Source: Burkholderiaceae bacterium (GTDB taxonomy: Bacteria; Pseudomonadota; Gammaproteobacteria; Burkholderiales; Burkholderiaceae_C). From it: a stretch of 64,000 nucleotides of DNA. This document shows positions 16,701 through 23,757 of this stretch, piece by piece; position 1 is the stretch's first letter, and each line of letters opens with the position of its first letter. Location of the stretch: the NCBI GenBank assembly GCA_017992055.1, contig JAGOPK010000021.1, forward strand, positions 1 through 64,000, given 5' to 3'. Both the position numbers and the translations under genes were made by a program. The notes under the pieces were generated by a model. That model was not told the DNA's origin. It saw nothing but the letters and a program-made list of their open reading frames with translations, and searched no databases.

Positions 16701-17060
16701 GAAGTAGTAGGCATAGGTGGTGTAGAGGCTGGCGCCCGACAGCTCGAAGCTGCCCAGGCCCCAGTTGAAGGCATTGCGGTAGCTGGTGATGGTCGAGCGC
16801 AGCACGCTGCGCGCGATGTTGCCGCGCGTGCTGGCATCGCTGCCGGCGATCAGCTTGCCGGCCATGGTGCCGTCCATGGACTGGGAGTTGTCGAACATCA
16901 CCAGCACATTGGGCTTGACCGTGGTGCCCAGGAACAGCGGCGTCTGCGCAAAGCTCAGGGCCTGGGCCCGGGCGGGTTGGGCCAGGGCCAGCAGCGAGGC
17001 CGCCAGCGCCAGGGCCAGCGGCGCAGGCCGCAGCGGCGATGTGGAGGTGCGGGGGTTCAT
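13770..17060 (-). CDS. pilY1: PilY1 type IV pilus tip adhesin/assembly protein
   Basis: 1096 residues. The signal peptide ends QPARA (about residue 32). A von Willebrand A-like N-terminal part follows, with a MIDAS-type DNSQS (residues 57-61) in [14 protein letters not shown]. The C-terminal half is the PilY1 beta-propeller ([24 protein letters not shown], then a series of blade repeats). Near the C-terminus [12 protein letters not shown] matches the calcium-binding loop of PilY1 proteins, which controls pilus extension and retraction. CSTC in the middle may form a disulfide. ATG at 17060 overlaps the pilX stop; a longer upstream reading runs through pilX in the wrong frame. Confidence 0.93.
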   Translation of the reverse strand: [1096 protein letters not shown]

Positions 17061-17656
17061 TGCTTGACGTAGACCGATTGCAGCATCACGACGGTGGAGG
17101 CACGCACGCCCGAGGCGCGCACGGTGATGCGGTAGGCGCGCGGGCGTTCGGTGGGCGCGTTGGAGCAGCCGCCGCCGGTGCAGGCGCTGGAGCCTATGCC
17201 CGGCGGCAGCGTCGGCAGACGCTCGATGAAGTAGCGCGGCTGCGCCGACAGGGCCTCGTTGGCCGGGCCGAGCAGGGCCGGAGCGCCGGTGGCGCTGCCA
17301 TAGGCCACGCCCTGGGTGGCCCAGTCCAGGCCCTGCCAGCGCGGCGTGGAGCGCGGAGCGCTGGCGGTGTCGGACATCGAGATGCACAGGCCGTTGGTGC
17401 AGGCCTCGGTGAAGCCGATGGCCGCATTCGGATTGGCCTCGATGGCCGCCTCGGCATCGCGCAGCGCGGCCTCGCCGGCCTGCAGCGCCACCTGCTGGTC
17501 GCGTGCATTGCCGGCCATGCGCTCCTGCACCAGGCTGCTGTTCATGCCGCCCAGCGCCAGCAGCGACAGCACCAGCATCATCAGCAGGATGGCGATCAGC
17601 GAGAAGCCATGCGCCGGGGCGCGCAGCGACGGGACGGGGCGTTGCGGCGGCGTCAT
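17057..17656 (-). CDS. pilX: PilX minor pilin
   Basis: 199 residues. The prepilin leader ends HG, then FSLIAILLMMLVLSLLALGG. Position 5 is Ala instead of the usual Glu, as is common in PilX-type (and GspK-type) subunits that sit at the tip. MNSSLVQERMAGNARDQQVALQAGEAALRDAE follows, the PilX-like helical region. A CTGGGC motif and a CTNGLC motif could form disulfides. It works with PilV, PilW, PilE, FimT and PilY1 to prime pilus assembly. Start and stop overlap the neighbours (TGATG with pilW, ATGA with pilY1). Confidence 0.9.
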   Translation of the reverse strand: MTPPQRPVPSLRAPAHGFSLIAILLMMLVLSLLALGGMNSSLVQERMAGNARDQQVALQAGEAALRDAEAAIEANPNAAIGFTEACTNGLCISMSDTASAPRSTPRWQGLDWATQGVAYGSATGAPALLGPANEALSAQPRYFIERLPTLPPGIGSSACTGGGCSNAPTERPRAYRITVRASGVRASTVVMLQSVYVKQ

Positions 17657-18726
17657 CACGGCAGGGTGTTGCGCAGGGCCACCAGCGTCGACATCACCGC
17701 GCGCGGCTTGCCGTCGGTGGGCGTGACCGTGCTGCCGGCAAAGGTGTAGGGCTGGGCGGTGCTGGTGCTGCTGCCCTGGCTGACCAGCAGCAGCTCGACG
17801 CGGGCGTTGACAACGCGGCCCCAGTCGGTGACCGAGCCGGGCGCCACCAGGCGGTCGGCGGCATCGTCGCCGTCGTTGTCGATGCCGAACGTCAGGGCCA
17901 TGCGCTCGACGCCGGTGATCAGCTCGCTGCGCTGGGCCGAGCCGTCGTAGGTCGGGTGGCGGTACAGCCACAGCGCGGTCTGGCCCGACTGGCGCTCGCT
18001 GGCGGCCAGGTAGTAGATCAGCGTTTGCATGCGCCAGACCACCGCGTCGTGGGCAAAGATGCGCGCCAGCGCGTCGCGGGCCACGCCCGGCACCAGGCCG
18101 GCGACGGCGGTCTGGTGCTGGAGGCTGCCGGCCGCGCCGGGGCCGTCGTTGGTGGCCTGCAGCACCGAGGCGCCCGCGCAGTCGGCCACCATCAGCAGGT
18201 CGCCCTTGGCGAACTGGGCGGTGGCGGTGACGGTCAGCGGCGCCGTGGTGTCGGCCATCTCGGCGATCAGCGACCAGGCCGTGCCATTGGGCCGGCGGAT
18301 CACCAGCACGTCGCCGCCGGCGGCCGGCGACAGGCCGGTCAGCGGCGCGGCGAGCGCCGGGCTCCAAGCCGAGCCGTTGTGGTGCGAGCCCCAGATCGGC
18401 TGGCCGAAGTTGTAGAGCAGGCCGTCGGGCGTGTTCAGCGTGTTGTCCACCGCCGGCACCGCCAGCGGGCTGCCCGAGCCGCCGGTGGCCTGCTGGGCGC
18501 TGCAGCCGCGAAAGCCCGACATGCGCAGGTCCTGCGTCAGCGTGTCCATCGCGAAGCGGCCGTTCTCCTGCAGCCGCGAGCCCGACTCCTGGGCCACGAA
18601 GCTGGTCTTGCTGCCGACGTAGACCGCGCCCATCACCGCCATCAGGAACAGGCCGATGGCCACGCCGACCAGCAGCTCGACCAGGGTGAAGCCGCGCCGC
18701 GCGGCCTGCCCGATGCCGGGGCTCAT
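17656..18726 (-). CDS. pilW: PilW minor pilin
   Basis: 356 residues, the normal large size for PilW. The leader ends ARRG, then FTLVELLVGVAIGLFLMAVMGAVY with Glu5. SGSRLQENGRFAMDTLTQDLRMSGFRGCS follows, the characteristic PilW stretch. A long globular domain ends in a beta-rich part (ARVELLLVSQGSS). It is part of the minor-pilin tip complex. The ATG at 18726 overlaps the end of pilV (ATGA); an upstream extension would run antiparallel to nothing useful and lacks a leader. Confidence 0.9.
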   Translation of the reverse strand: MSPGIGQAARRGFTLVELLVGVAIGLFLMAVMGAVYVGSKTSFVAQESGSRLQENGRFAMDTLTQDLRMSGFRGCSAQQATGGSGSPLAVPAVDNTLNTPDGLLYNFGQPIWGSHHNGSAWSPALAAPLTGLSPAAGGDVLVIRRPNGTAWSLIAEMADTTAPLTVTATAQFAKGDLLMVADCAGASVLQATNDGPGAAGSLQHQTAVAGLVPGVARDALARIFAHDAVVWRMQTLIYYLAASERQSGQTALWLYRHPTYDGSAQRSELITGVERMALTFGIDNDGDDAADRLVAPGSVTDWGRVVNARVELLLVSQGSSTSTAQPYTFAGSTVTPTDGKPRAVMSTLVALRNTLP

Positions 18727-19211
18727 GGCCGCACCGCCATGCTCAGCCGCGCGGCCTCGCCGCGTTCGCGCCAGAACAGCTTGACGGCGAACACATCGCC
18801 CTGGCCGTCGCAGGCCGGGGCCTCGGCCGTGCCGTCGTCGGGGCTGGCATCGCGGCACACCGCGCCGCTGCCGCCGGGCAGCTCGCGGGCGATGGTGGCG
18901 TTCCACTGCGCATGGTCCAGCGCCGCCATGTTGGCCGGCGTGCAGTTGCTGGTGCTGCCGCAGCTGGGCGCGGTGGCGGCGCCACTGCGGTCGTTGTAGT
19001 TGCCGGCCAGCACGCCGCTGCGGTTGGCGCGCAGTCGGTCGGCCATGTCATTGGCCAGCAGCGTGGCCTTGCTGCGCCACATCGCGCCGGCATTGCCCGA
19101 CAGGCCGCGCATCTGCATCGCCGCATAACCCAGCGCAGCCATGGACAACAGCAGCACCGCGATCATGGCCTCGATCAGCACGATGCCGCGGCGACCCGGC
19201 GCGCGCCTCAC
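18723..19211 (-). CDS. pilV: PilV minor pilin, GTG start
   Basis: 162 residues. The start is GTG at 19211, overlapping the fimT stop (GTGA). This gives VRRAPGRRG, then IVLIEAMIAVLLLSMAALGYA, a proper prepilin leader with Glu5. Starting at the next ATG would delete the leader and cleavage site, so GTG is right. PilV features include MQMRGLSGNAGAMWRSKATLLANDMADRLRAN and several cysteines in the C-terminal domain. It is a minor pilin of the tip complex, second in the operon. Confidence 0.88.
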   Translation of the reverse strand: MRRAPGRRGIVLIEAMIAVLLLSMAALGYAAMQMRGLSGNAGAMWRSKATLLANDMADRLRANRSGVLAGNYNDRSGAATAPSCGSTSNCTPANMAALDHAQWNATIARELPGGSGAVCRDASPDDGTAEAPACDGQGDVFAVKLFWRERGEAARLSMAVRP

Positions 19212-19747
19212 GATCCGCACTCCGCGGTGGCGGCCACGTCGGCCGCGCCACTGGGGTTGACGGTGATGGCATAGCCCTGGCTGCTGCCGCTGCGGCGGCA
19301 GACGCTGTAGTCCTCGGCCGAGGTGCCCTGCAGCGCGCCGCTGGCGCGGAACACCAGGCTGGCATTGCCGCTGATGCGCACCGCCGGCGCCGGCGCGGCA
19401 TAGCGGCGCACCCGCGGCTCGCTGTCGGCGGCGCTGCCGTCGGCGTTGTCGTCGACCACCACCTCCCAGCCGCTGGCAAAGGCATCGTCGCCGCTGCCCA
19501 GGGCCTGCACGATCACCGGCCTGCCGCGGCGCGCGGCCTCGGTGCGCGCCAGGCCCACGGCAGCGGCAAAGCCCGACTTGGCCGCCACCACCTGGTTGTT
19601 GGCGCTGAACTCGCTCATCGCCGGCGCGGCCACCGACATCACCACCACCAGCACCGCCAGGCCGACCATCAGCTCGATCAGCGTCACGCCGCGGGCCGGC
19701 GTGGCCGCGTCTGGACGCTGCAAGGTGGGGGTGTACGGCTGGGACAT
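19208..19747 (-). CDS. fimT: FimT/GspH-type minor pilin
   Basis: 179 residues. The leader ends TPARG, then VTLIELMVGLAVLVVVMSVAAPAM with Glu5. A GspH/FimT domain follows (SEFSANNQVVAAKSGFAAAVGLARTEAARRG, which is diagnostic). FimT proteins in some bacteria bind incoming DNA during transformation; the same cannot be shown here. ATG at 19747 has AGAGG upstream. A TTG at 19777 is possible but unnecessary. It is first in the seven-gene operon, so the operon promoter should lie within 19748-19847. Confidence 0.88.
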   Translation of the reverse strand: MSQPYTPTLQRPDAATPARGVTLIELMVGLAVLVVVMSVAAPAMSEFSANNQVVAAKSGFAAAVGLARTEAARRGRPVIVQALGSGDDAFASGWEVVVDDNADGSAADSEPRVRRYAAPAPAVRISGNASLVFRASGALQGTSAEDYSVCRRSGSSQGYAITVNPSGAADVAATAECGS

Positions 19748-19847
19748 GGGGGAACCTCTTGCCTCGGTTATCGGCAAGCCGCCCGCAGGCCTGAGGTCGC
19801 GTCGCGGTAACGGTATGCGTCAAATGTCGCCGGTCGCGCGCTGCGGT

Positions 19848-20492
19848 TCAGGCGCTGTCGTCGTCCCGGCCCAGGTCCTGCAGATGCGCCACGTCGTCCC
19901 AGCCGACCAGGCTCAGCCCCTGGGGCGTGTGCAGCAGGCGGTTGATGCTGGCATTGCCCAGCTGCCAGCTGCGTGGAGCGTCCAGCGCCAGCCGGGTGGC
20001 GGCGCGGTACAGGCAGTCCAGCACGCCGCCATGGCAGACCAGGGCGATGCAGCCGCCGGCGTGGGCGCCAGCCGCCCGCTCCACCGCGGCCAGCACGCGG
20101 GCCGAGAACTGCGGCAGGCTTTCGCCGCCGTCCGGCGCGGCGAATTCCAGGTCGCGGCGCCGCCAGCGCTCGGCCAGCTCGGGCCAGCGCTCGCGGATCT
20201 CGTCGTAGCGCAAACCCTGCAGCGCGCCGAAGCCGCGTTCGCGCAGGCCCGGTTCGGCCTGCAGCGGCAGGCCCAGCGGGCCGGCCAGGGCCTGGGCCGT
20301 GTGCCAGGCCCGGCCCAGGTCGCTGGACACCACCGCCTGCAGGCCCTCGTCTCCCAGCGCCTGCGCCAGGCGTGCGGCCTGGGCCCGGCCGACGGCGTTC
20401 AGCGGCACGTCCAGCTGGCCCTGCAGCCGGCCCTCGGCGTTCCAGGCCGTCTCGCCATGGCGGATGGCGACGATGCGCGTGGCGTCGAGCAC
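19848..20492 (-). CDS. Histidine phosphatase family protein (phosphoglycerate mutase-like)
   Basis: 214 residues. RHGETAWN near residues 9-16 is the phosphohistidine motif. The rest of the core is present: SSDLGRAWHTAQALA, the ERGFGALQG loop with the proton-donor Glu, and VCHGGVLDCL with the second His. Family members hydrolyse small phosphate esters (CobC, GpmB-like or phosphoserine phosphatase types), and the substrate is not readable from sequence. GTG at 20492 is chosen because the conserved start VLDATRIVAIRHGE begins there, 15 bases after the PEBP gene. Fairly sure of fold and catalysis, not of substrate. Confidence 0.85.
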   Translation of the reverse strand: MLDATRIVAIRHGETAWNAEGRLQGQLDVPLNAVGRAQAARLAQALGDEGLQAVVSSDLGRAWHTAQALAGPLGLPLQAEPGLRERGFGALQGLRYDEIRERWPELAERWRRRDLEFAAPDGGESLPQFSARVLAAVERAAGAHAGGCIALVCHGGVLDCLYRAATRLALDAPRSWQLGNASINRLLHTPQGLSLVGWDDVAHLQDLGRDDDSA

Positions 20493-20506
20493 GGTGGCGG
20501 CGGCGC

Positions 20507-21157
20507 TCAGCGCAGGCGCCGGTTCAGCGTGTAGGTGCCCGACAGCGTGGCCGCGTCCAGCACATGGCCGGCCAGCGCGGCCAGCACCTGGGCGCCGTTG
20601 AAGTCGCCGTCCACCGCCAGGCGCGGCGTGTCCAGCGCATACAGCGTGAACAGGTAGTGGTGCACCAGCGAGTCGTTGAACGGCGGGAACGGGCCGTCGT
20701 AGCCGTGGTAGCAGCCGGCCAGCTGGGCATCGCCGGCAAACCACAGGCTGTAGTCGTTGAGGCCGTGGCGCGCGCCGCCGGGCGCCGGGCTGCCGTCGGC
20801 CAGCTGCGCGGCCGGGCCGGGCTTGCCCCGCGGCGTGAAGCCGCGGCTCCACTGGCCCTCGGCAAAGCCGTCCAGCGTGGGCGGCAGGTCGACCAGCAGC
20901 CAGTGGAAGAAGTCGATGCGCGGCAGCCCGGCCGGCACCTCGCGGTCGGCCTGGTTGACGTCGTCGGCGCGGCTGGGCACGTCGAAGTCGTGGCACACCA
21001 GCACCAGCGACTGCGTGCCGGCCGGCAGGTCGCTCCAGCGCAGCGGCGGGCTCAGGTTGTCGGAGAAGCCCACGCTGCCGTCGGCGGCCAGGCGCCCGGC
21101 GGCATGGCGCTCGGGAATCGCCTCGCCATTGGCCCAGGCGTCGCTCCACAGTCTCAT
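20507..21157 (-). CDS. YbhB/YbcL-like PEBP-family protein (Raf kinase inhibitor-like)
   Basis: 216 residues. It has phosphatidylethanolamine-binding-protein features: NLSPPLRWSDLPAGTQSLVLVCHDFDVP, then FFHWLLVDLP, and GYDGPFPPFNDSLVHHYLFTLYALD. The conserved Asp-Pro and His-Tyr ligand-pocket positions match the YbhB subgroup, except that DPDAP is VFDVP-like. There is no signal peptide, so it is cytoplasmic. The biochemical role of bacterial PEBPs is unclear. It sits between a DUF1840 gene and a histidine phosphatase gene on the same strand. Confidence 0.85.
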   Translation of the reverse strand: MRLWSDAWANGEAIPERHAAGRLAADGSVGFSDNLSPPLRWSDLPAGTQSLVLVCHDFDVPSRADDVNQADREVPAGLPRIDFFHWLLVDLPPTLDGFAEGQWSRGFTPRGKPGPAAQLADGSPAPGGARHGLNDYSLWFAGDAQLAGCYHGYDGPFPPFNDSLVHHYLFTLYALDTPRLAVDGDFNGAQVLAALAGHVLDAATLSGTYTLNRRLR

Positions 21158-21186
21158 CGTCGGCGGTCCTTCTCAAGCGCCCGGGG

Positions 21187-21522
21187 TCAGACGCCCCAGG
21201 TGATGGGTTCGTCGGCGGCGCGGGCGCGCTCCAGCATCTGCAGCATCGGCCACAGGCGCTGGCGCAGTCCCGGGGCCTCGGCCGGCGCGGCCGTCTCCTG
21301 GCCCTGGGCGGTGGCGGCCTCGGCCTCCAGCAGGGCCTGGGCGCGGCGGGCCTCGTCGTCGGCCACCGCCTGCCGCAGGGCCTGGATGGCCTGGGCCATG
21401 GCCGCCGGCTCGATGATGCCGCGTGGCGCGGGCTCGCGGCCCAGCACGCGCAGCAGCGCGTCGCCATGGGGGCCGAGCATGACCAGATCGCCGGTGGCGG
21501 GACTCTTGAACTTGTACAGCAT
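21187..21522 (-). CDS. DUF1840 domain-containing protein
   Basis: 111 residues. It begins MLYKFKSPATGDLVMLGPHGDALLRVLGRE and ends MLERARAADEPITWGV, which match DUF1840, a small family concentrated in Betaproteobacteria. The middle is Ala/Glu-rich and probably helical. There is no membrane segment or signal. Its function is unknown. It lies 56 bases after the GGDEF/EAL gene, possibly in one transcript with it. Confidence 0.85.
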   Translation of the reverse strand: MLYKFKSPATGDLVMLGPHGDALLRVLGREPAPRGIIEPAAMAQAIQALRQAVADDEARRAQALLEAEAATAQGQETAAPAEAPGLRQRLWPMLQMLERARAADEPITWGV

Positions 21523-21578
21523 GGCGTCGGTCCTCCGGCCGCCATTGTGCCCGGGCAGGGCCGCCGCTGCCCGGCGGG

Positions 21579-23699
21579 CTACTTGCTGACCAGGCTCAGC
21601 CGCGGCCGCTGGCGCTCGCGGCCCGACAGCACACGCTCGGCAAAGCTCTGCGCGTCCAGCGCCGGCGCGTACAGAAAGCCCTGGAAGGCGTCGCAGCCGG
21701 TCTCGCTGAGGAAGTGGCGCTGCGGCTCGGTCTCCACGCCCTCGGCGATGACGTTCAGCCCCAGCGCCTGGGCCATCTGCACGATGGCGCGCACGATGGC
21801 CGCGCCCGAGTCGTCGCCGGGCTGGCCCAGGCTCTTGACGAAGCTGCGGTCGATCTTCAGCCGGTCGATCGGGAACTGCTTCAGATAGGCCAGGCTGGAG
21901 TAGCCGGTGCCGAAGTCGTCGATGGCCAGCTTGACGCCCAGCGCCGACAGCTGCGACAGCCGCGCCAGCGCGTCCTGGGCGTCGTGCACCAGGATGCTCT
22001 CGGTCAGCTCCAGCTCCAGCAGGGCGCCGTCCAGGCCCTGCTCGCGCAGCACCGCGCTGACGCGGTCGACGAAGTCGGACTGCTGGAACTGCAGCGCCGA
22101 GACGTTGACCGACACCGGCATCTCCAGGCCGCTGGCGCGCCACTGCGCGGCCTGGCGCACGGCCTGCTCCAGCACCCAGTCGCCGATGGCGATGATGAAG
22201 CCGGTTTCCTCGGCCACCGGGATGAACTGTGCCGGCGGCACCTCGCCCAGCTCGGGGTCGCGCCAGCGGATCAGCGCCTCGGCGCCGATGACGCGGCCGC
22301 TGGCCAGCTGCACCTGGGGCTGGTAGTGCAGGCGGAAGCGGTGGCTGGCCAAGGCCTGGCGCATCGCATGGTCGATGCGCATGCGCTGGCGCAGGTCGGC
22401 ATCGTGCTGCGGCTGGTGGAAGCGGAAGCAGGCGCGGCCGCCCTGCTTGGCGCGCAGCATGGCCGTCTCGGCATGGCGCAGCAGCAGCTCGGCATCGGGC
22501 GCGTCGGCGGGAAAGGACGACACGCCCACCGAGCAGGTCTGGGTGAACTGCAGGCCGTCCACAGCCAGCGGCTGGGCGATCACGTCCAGCGCCCGCCGGG
22601 CCGTGGCCTCGGCGGCGCGGCTGTCGGCCTGGTGCACCAGCACCGCGAACTGGTCGCCGCCGGTGCGCGCCACCACGTCGCCCTGGCGCAGGCAGGCCTT
22701 GAGCCGCTCGCTGACCTCCACCAGCACGCGGTCGCCGACCTCCTGGCCCAGGCTGTCGTTGATCTGGCGGAAGCGGTCCAGGTCCAGCAGCAGCAGGGCC
22801 AGCTGGCCGCCGGCGCGCCGCGCCTGGCGCAGCGAGTCGCCGATGGTGTTGATCATCTGCCGGCGGTTGAACAGTCCGGTCAGCGCATCGGTGGTCGACA
22901 GCGCCTCGATGCGCTGGCCGGCGGCCACCAGCTCGGTGTGGTCGCGGAACGACCAGACGCGGCCGCAGGGCCGGCCATGGCAGTGCTGCGGCCGGGTGAC
23001 GCGCTCGATGACCTGGCCGGAATGCAGGCTGATGCGCTCGGTGGCCTGCAGCAGCGTGGCCTCGTGGATGGTGGCGACGCGGCGCTCATAGCCCTCGGGG
23101 TCGACCACCGAGCGGCGCATCCAGTCGTAGACGGCGTCGTCGCGTTTTTCGGTCAGCAGGCTCTCGGGCAGGCCCCAGATCTGCGCGAAGCGGCGGTTGA
23201 AGGCGCGGATGCGGCCGGCCAGGTCGGTGACCAGGATGCCGTCGGCGGTGGATTCCAGCGTCGCCTGCAGCTCCGACAGCAGCAGCTCGCGCTCGTCGTG
23301 CTGGCGCTGCTCGGCGCTGCGGTCGCGCACCACCACCAGCCAGTGGCCGGCGGCGTGATCCGGGCCGTCCGGCACCGGGCGCACGCGCCGCGTCACCTGC
23401 ACCAGCCGGCCGGTGGCATCGACCAGCACCGCCTCGGACTCCAGCGCCTGGGCTTCGCCGGCGCGCACCTCGTCCCAGAAGGCCAGGTCCTCGGGCGTGG
23501 CGATCAGGCTGTCGGCGGCCTGGCCCAGCACCGCCGCGGCCTCGCGGCCCAGCAGGGCCAGTGCCTCGGCATTGATGGCGCAGACGCTGAGCCCGCGGCC
23601 CTCCACCAGCCAGGCCGGCTGGCCGAGCGCGTCCAGCAGGGCCTGCCAGGGTGGGGCCTCGGCGCTGCCCGCAGGCAGCGGATGGCGCTGGGCGCTCAC
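21579..23699 (-). CDS. PAS-GGDEF-EAL protein, predicted cyclic-di-GMP phosphodiesterase
   Basis: 706 residues. Two PAS-like sensor regions (about 10-130 and 140-255) are followed by GGDEF (about 270-420) and EAL (about 445-690). The GGDEF active-site loop reads RTGGDQF (near 346): Gln replaces the second acidic residue, so cyclase activity is probably lost. The EAL domain looks complete: GAEALIRW, NVSALQF, ELTES, DDFGTGYSSLAYLKQFP, KIDRSFVK and AEGVE. It should therefore degrade cyclic-di-GMP, with PAS (and perhaps GTP at GGDQF) as input. There is no membrane segment. GTG at 23699 has AGAGG upstream. Confidence 0.88.
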   Translation of the reverse strand: MSAQRHPLPAGSAEAPPWQALLDALGQPAWLVEGRGLSVCAINAEALALLGREAAAVLGQAADSLIATPEDLAFWDEVRAGEAQALESEAVLVDATGRLVQVTRRVRPVPDGPDHAAGHWLVVVRDRSAEQRQHDERELLLSELQATLESTADGILVTDLAGRIRAFNRRFAQIWGLPESLLTEKRDDAVYDWMRRSVVDPEGYERRVATIHEATLLQATERISLHSGQVIERVTRPQHCHGRPCGRVWSFRDHTELVAAGQRIEALSTTDALTGLFNRRQMINTIGDSLRQARRAGGQLALLLLDLDRFRQINDSLGQEVGDRVLVEVSERLKACLRQGDVVARTGGDQFAVLVHQADSRAAEATARRALDVIAQPLAVDGLQFTQTCSVGVSSFPADAPDAELLLRHAETAMLRAKQGGRACFRFHQPQHDADLRQRMRIDHAMRQALASHRFRLHYQPQVQLASGRVIGAEALIRWRDPELGEVPPAQFIPVAEETGFIIAIGDWVLEQAVRQAAQWRASGLEMPVSVNVSALQFQQSDFVDRVSAVLREQGLDGALLELELTESILVHDAQDALARLSQLSALGVKLAIDDFGTGYSSLAYLKQFPIDRLKIDRSFVKSLGQPGDDSGAAIVRAIVQMAQALGLNVIAEGVETEPQRHFLSETGCDAFQGFLYAPALDAQSFAERVLSGRERQRPRLSLVSK

Positions 23700-23757
23700 C
23701 AGGCCACCTCTGCGCTGTCGCGCTCCGGTGTGAGCGCTTTGGAGCGGCCATGCGCGC

